Below are positions 62,182 to 64,000 of a stretch of DNA of 64,000 nucleotides, one piece after another. The position numbers and the translations under genes are program-made. This DNA is from Clostridium cellulovorans 743B (GTDB taxonomy: Bacteria; Bacillota; Clostridia; Clostridiales; Clostridiaceae): the NCBI RefSeq assembly GCF_000145275.1, contig NC_014393.1, forward strand, positions 3,348,001 to 3,412,000, written 5' to 3'. How positions within the stretch are numbered: position 1 is the first letter of the stretch; every line of letters starts with the position of its first letter. The notes under the pieces are model-generated. The model made no database searches and was not told the DNA's origin. It was given only the letters and a program-made list of their open reading frames with translations.

Positions 62182-63279
62182 CTATATATTAAAAATCATA
62201 TTAATTACAAAGCCATTATCATTTTCAAACGCTATTCTTCCGCCAGCTCTTATTACCCGCTCCTCTATTCCTCTTAATCCTAAACCTTTATCTAGTTTTT
62301 TATATCCGTAGCCATCATCTCTAATTTCTATTCTTGCAATTTTATTATATACAAAAATAGATACTTCTGTTTTTGTGGCCCCTGAATATTTAGCTATATT
62401 GGTTAACGCCTCTTTTAGATTATCTTGAATTACAAACCATAAATTCAATGTTAATCTATCAATATCCCCTTCAGTATGAAGAGTTGTTTTTATACCACTA
62501 CTATATTGGAATTTTAATAACTGTTCTCTTATGTATTCAATTCCCATAACCTTTTCTCGTGGTTTCATATTTCTAAGAATTCCTCTTGTCTCATCCATTC
62601 CAACTCTCAAATTTTCCATAGCAGAGATTAGGTACTTATTTGCTAACTCATCATTTTTTCCTAAGGTTTCTTTAGTCACTTCTAATTGCATCAGTGAACT
62701 AGTAATTCTATGTCCTAGATGATCATGAAGTTTTTGAGTCATATAATCTCGCTCTTTCAAGGTTGTTACAATATTATTTTGTTCAATATATCTTTCGAGG
62801 TTCATAAGTTTCTGCTCCATAAGATGATTTTCATATCTTTGCCCCCTACTTTGAGCACTAACTTCTATATTTTCTTCATATTGTTTTTTTACTTCATATA
62901 AATAAAGATTAACAATTACTATGTAAACAGCCATATAAAAAAAATTTTCTCCAGCTAAACTCATAAATATTGTTATTGAAAGCAAACTAGCAGACGCTAT
63001 TTTTATCCTATGATTAGTTATCTTGTACATCACTATAGGAAGTAAAAATTCCACTCCTTGAAGTCCAAAATACATAAATGCTAAAATAAACAAAAGTTGA
63101 AGACAATTGATAGCCACATCCTTGAATTTTAGTACACCACTTAGCAATTCAAGAGTGATAACCACAGAAATACAAATTACTCTGAAAACAGTATGAATAT
63201 CTTTATAACCTAAAAGTATTACTTCTGCAAATCCGACAATTGACATTATTATCATCAACATTGTTATAGTTTTTTTCAT
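62182..63279 (-). CDS. Sensor histidine kinase, NarL/DesK type (LnrJ-like)
   Basis: Kinase of 365 residues: about five N-terminal membrane helices (1-130) with hardly any extracytoplasmic domain, a coiled coil (about 135-180), a HisKA_3 dimerisation domain with phosphoacceptor His185 in KLHDHLGHRITSS, and an HATPase domain with NLKEALTNIAKYSGA and GLGLRGIEER. Kinases with this layout sense conditions within the membrane. Its partner regulator is downstream, and the ABC exporter genes follow. Corresponds to LnrJ (YfiJ). Confidence 0.93.
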   Translation of the reverse strand: MKKTITMLMIIMSIVGFAEVILLGYKDIHTVFRVICISVVITLELLSGVLKFKDVAINCLQLLFILAFMYFGLQGVEFLLPIVMYKITNHRIKIASASLLSITIFMSLAGENFFYMAVYIVIVNLYLYEVKKQYEENIEVSAQSRGQRYENHLMEQKLMNLERYIEQNNIVTTLKERDYMTQKLHDHLGHRITSSLMQLEVTKETLGKNDELANKYLISAMENLRVGMDETRGILRNMKPREKVMGIEYIREQLLKFQYSSGIKTTLHTEGDIDRLTLNLWFVIQDNLKEALTNIAKYSGATKTEVSIFVYNKIARIEIRDDGYGYKKLDKGLGLRGIEERVIRAGGRIAFENDNGFVINMIFNI

Positions 63280-63404
63280 CTTATCACCTGCTATTTTTTC
63301 GCTTTTACCTCAGTACTTACCTATATAATAGCCTAAAAGCTTACTCTTATCAAATACCTAATTATGAAACTTATATACCCTTCAATGCTTTGCCTTTGAA
63401 ACAA

Positions 63405-63444
63405 AAAAACTGACTCAGAAATTTACATTCTGATATCAGTTTTT
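63405..63444 (-). terminator. Terminator after glgD
   Basis: AAAAACTGACTCAGAA (63405-63420) pairs with TTCTGATATCAGTTTTT (63428-63444), a 16-bp stem with one bulge, and T-rich flanks. On the minus strand it lies downstream of glgD and about 125 bp before the kinase gene. Confidence 0.75.
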
Positions 63445-63525
63445 AACATTTTAAAAAAATTAATCATATTCATACTCACTACATACCATTAGTGATCCCA
63501 TTAAAACATAACTAACTCACAAAAA

Positions 63526-64000
63526 CTATATGCAAGTGTTCTTTTCTATTATTATAGGATTATTTTTAGCACCCTCAATATCCTTTGTTTTTGTAATATC
63601 ACAGTACTTATCAGCTATCGCACACTGAATTCTTACACCTTCTCCTATATGACTTTTAGTCATTAAAATTGAATCTTTTACCACTGCACCCTTATCAACC
63701 TTAACCCCTCTAAATACTATACTATTTTCTACGATTCCTTCAATGATAGCTCCATTAGATATATAAGAATTCTTTACTCTTGCTTCTCTTCCATATCTTG
63801 TAGGTGGATTATCTGCTGTTCTAGTATGTATAGGCAGTTCTCTTTTAAACAACTCTGACGCTACCTTATCTTCTAAAAGTTCCAAGTTCCCTTTAAAATA
63901 TGCTGACACTGAGTTTACGCATTGTACATATCCATCATAGCAGAAGCCTTTAATTTTATATGTTTCATTAAGTACAGAAATTATATTATTCAAAGAATAT
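63526..64000 (-). CDS. glgD: GlgD, ADP-glucose pyrophosphorylase regulatory-like subunit (5' part outside window)
   Basis: C-terminal 158 codons of GlgD, the subunit that partners GlgC in making ADP-glucose for glycogen (granulose) synthesis in clostridia. The frame stays open to base 64000, so the real start lies beyond the window. Visible parts are the KIKGFCYDGYVQCVNSVSAYFKGNLEL segment (residues split over about 50 bp near 63920) and the left-handed beta-helix with GREARVKNSYISNGAIIEGI, the C-terminal oligomerisation domain. Catalytic residues would be in the missing part. GlgD is favoured over GlgC because of these C-terminal features. Confidence 0.88.
   Translation of the reverse strand, partial: YSLNNIISVLNETYKIKGFCYDGYVQCVNSVSAYFKGNLELLEDKVASELFKRELPIHTRTADNPPTRYGREARVKNSYISNGAIIEGIVENSIVFRGVKVDKGAVVKDSILMTKSHIGEGVRIQCAIADKYCDITKTKDIEGAKNNPIIIEKNTCI

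Overview
The window comes from a low-GC, spore-forming, anaerobic Firmicute of the genus Clostridium. The evidence is its AT-rich sequence, strong GGAGG-type ribosome binding sites, TTG and GTG starts, a T-box leader before argS, a MinCDE system, an HydF hydrogenase maturase and a SpoIVFB-type M50 protease. A secreted GH9-CBM3-dockerin cellulase places it among cellulosome-making clostridia. The dockerin and catalytic sequence resemble Clostridium cellulovorans most, but this is family recognition and not a database match.

Left part (1-7.8 kb): the 3'-truncated hydF (minus), an unrecognised coiled-coil protein, a DUF554 membrane protein, a monofunctional aspartate kinase and the dockerin cellulase with its own promoter. 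Between aspartate kinase and cellulase lies a compact unexplained inverted-repeat element (5149-5258).

Central part (7.9-39.7 kb, almost all minus strand): a conserved clostridial housekeeping neighbourhood. In transcription order it holds dCMP deaminase, a GNAT protein, a SPOR-domain protein, a DUF4321 protein, maf, radC, mreB-mreC-mreD, two tandem PBP2 paralogues, minC-minD-minE, two exported proteins of unknown role, rodA, a SpoIVFA-like protein without its peptidase domain, the M50 protease, a two-gene radical-SAM module, rng, rplU-prp-rpmA (with an L21 leader), obg, yhbY, nadD, yqeK, an LCP wall ligase, ridA and a pseudouridine synthase. It couples cell elongation, septum placement, ribosome assembly and wall-polymer attachment.

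Right part (40-64 kb): single genes and small operons. These are a HAD protein and an acetyltransferase; two tandem glucose PTS EIICBA genes, the second preceded by a promoter and a GlcT-type antiterminator/terminator; an orphan OmpR regulator with a small exported protein; a Gfo/Idh/MocA oxidoreductase; argS behind a T-box leader and strong promoter; a Sel1-repeat protein; the UV endonuclease UvsE; an AraC regulator with a GH4 glycosidase; a TspO protein; a CvfB-like S1 RNA-binding protein; a five-gene two-component/ABC-2 exporter locus with the layout of the Bacillus LnrJKLMN (YfiJKLMN) lipopeptide/polyene resistance system; and the 3' part of glgD.

No rRNA, tRNA, CRISPR array, prophage or insertion sequence was recognised. 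The most unusual points are the tandem PBP2 pair, the peptidase-less SpoIVFA-like partner of the M50 protease, the exported-protein pair between rodA and minE with an adjacent 17-copy trinucleotide repeat, the structured element at 5149-5258, and the Lnr-like stress locus. I did not find convincing evidence for a wholly new multi-gene system.
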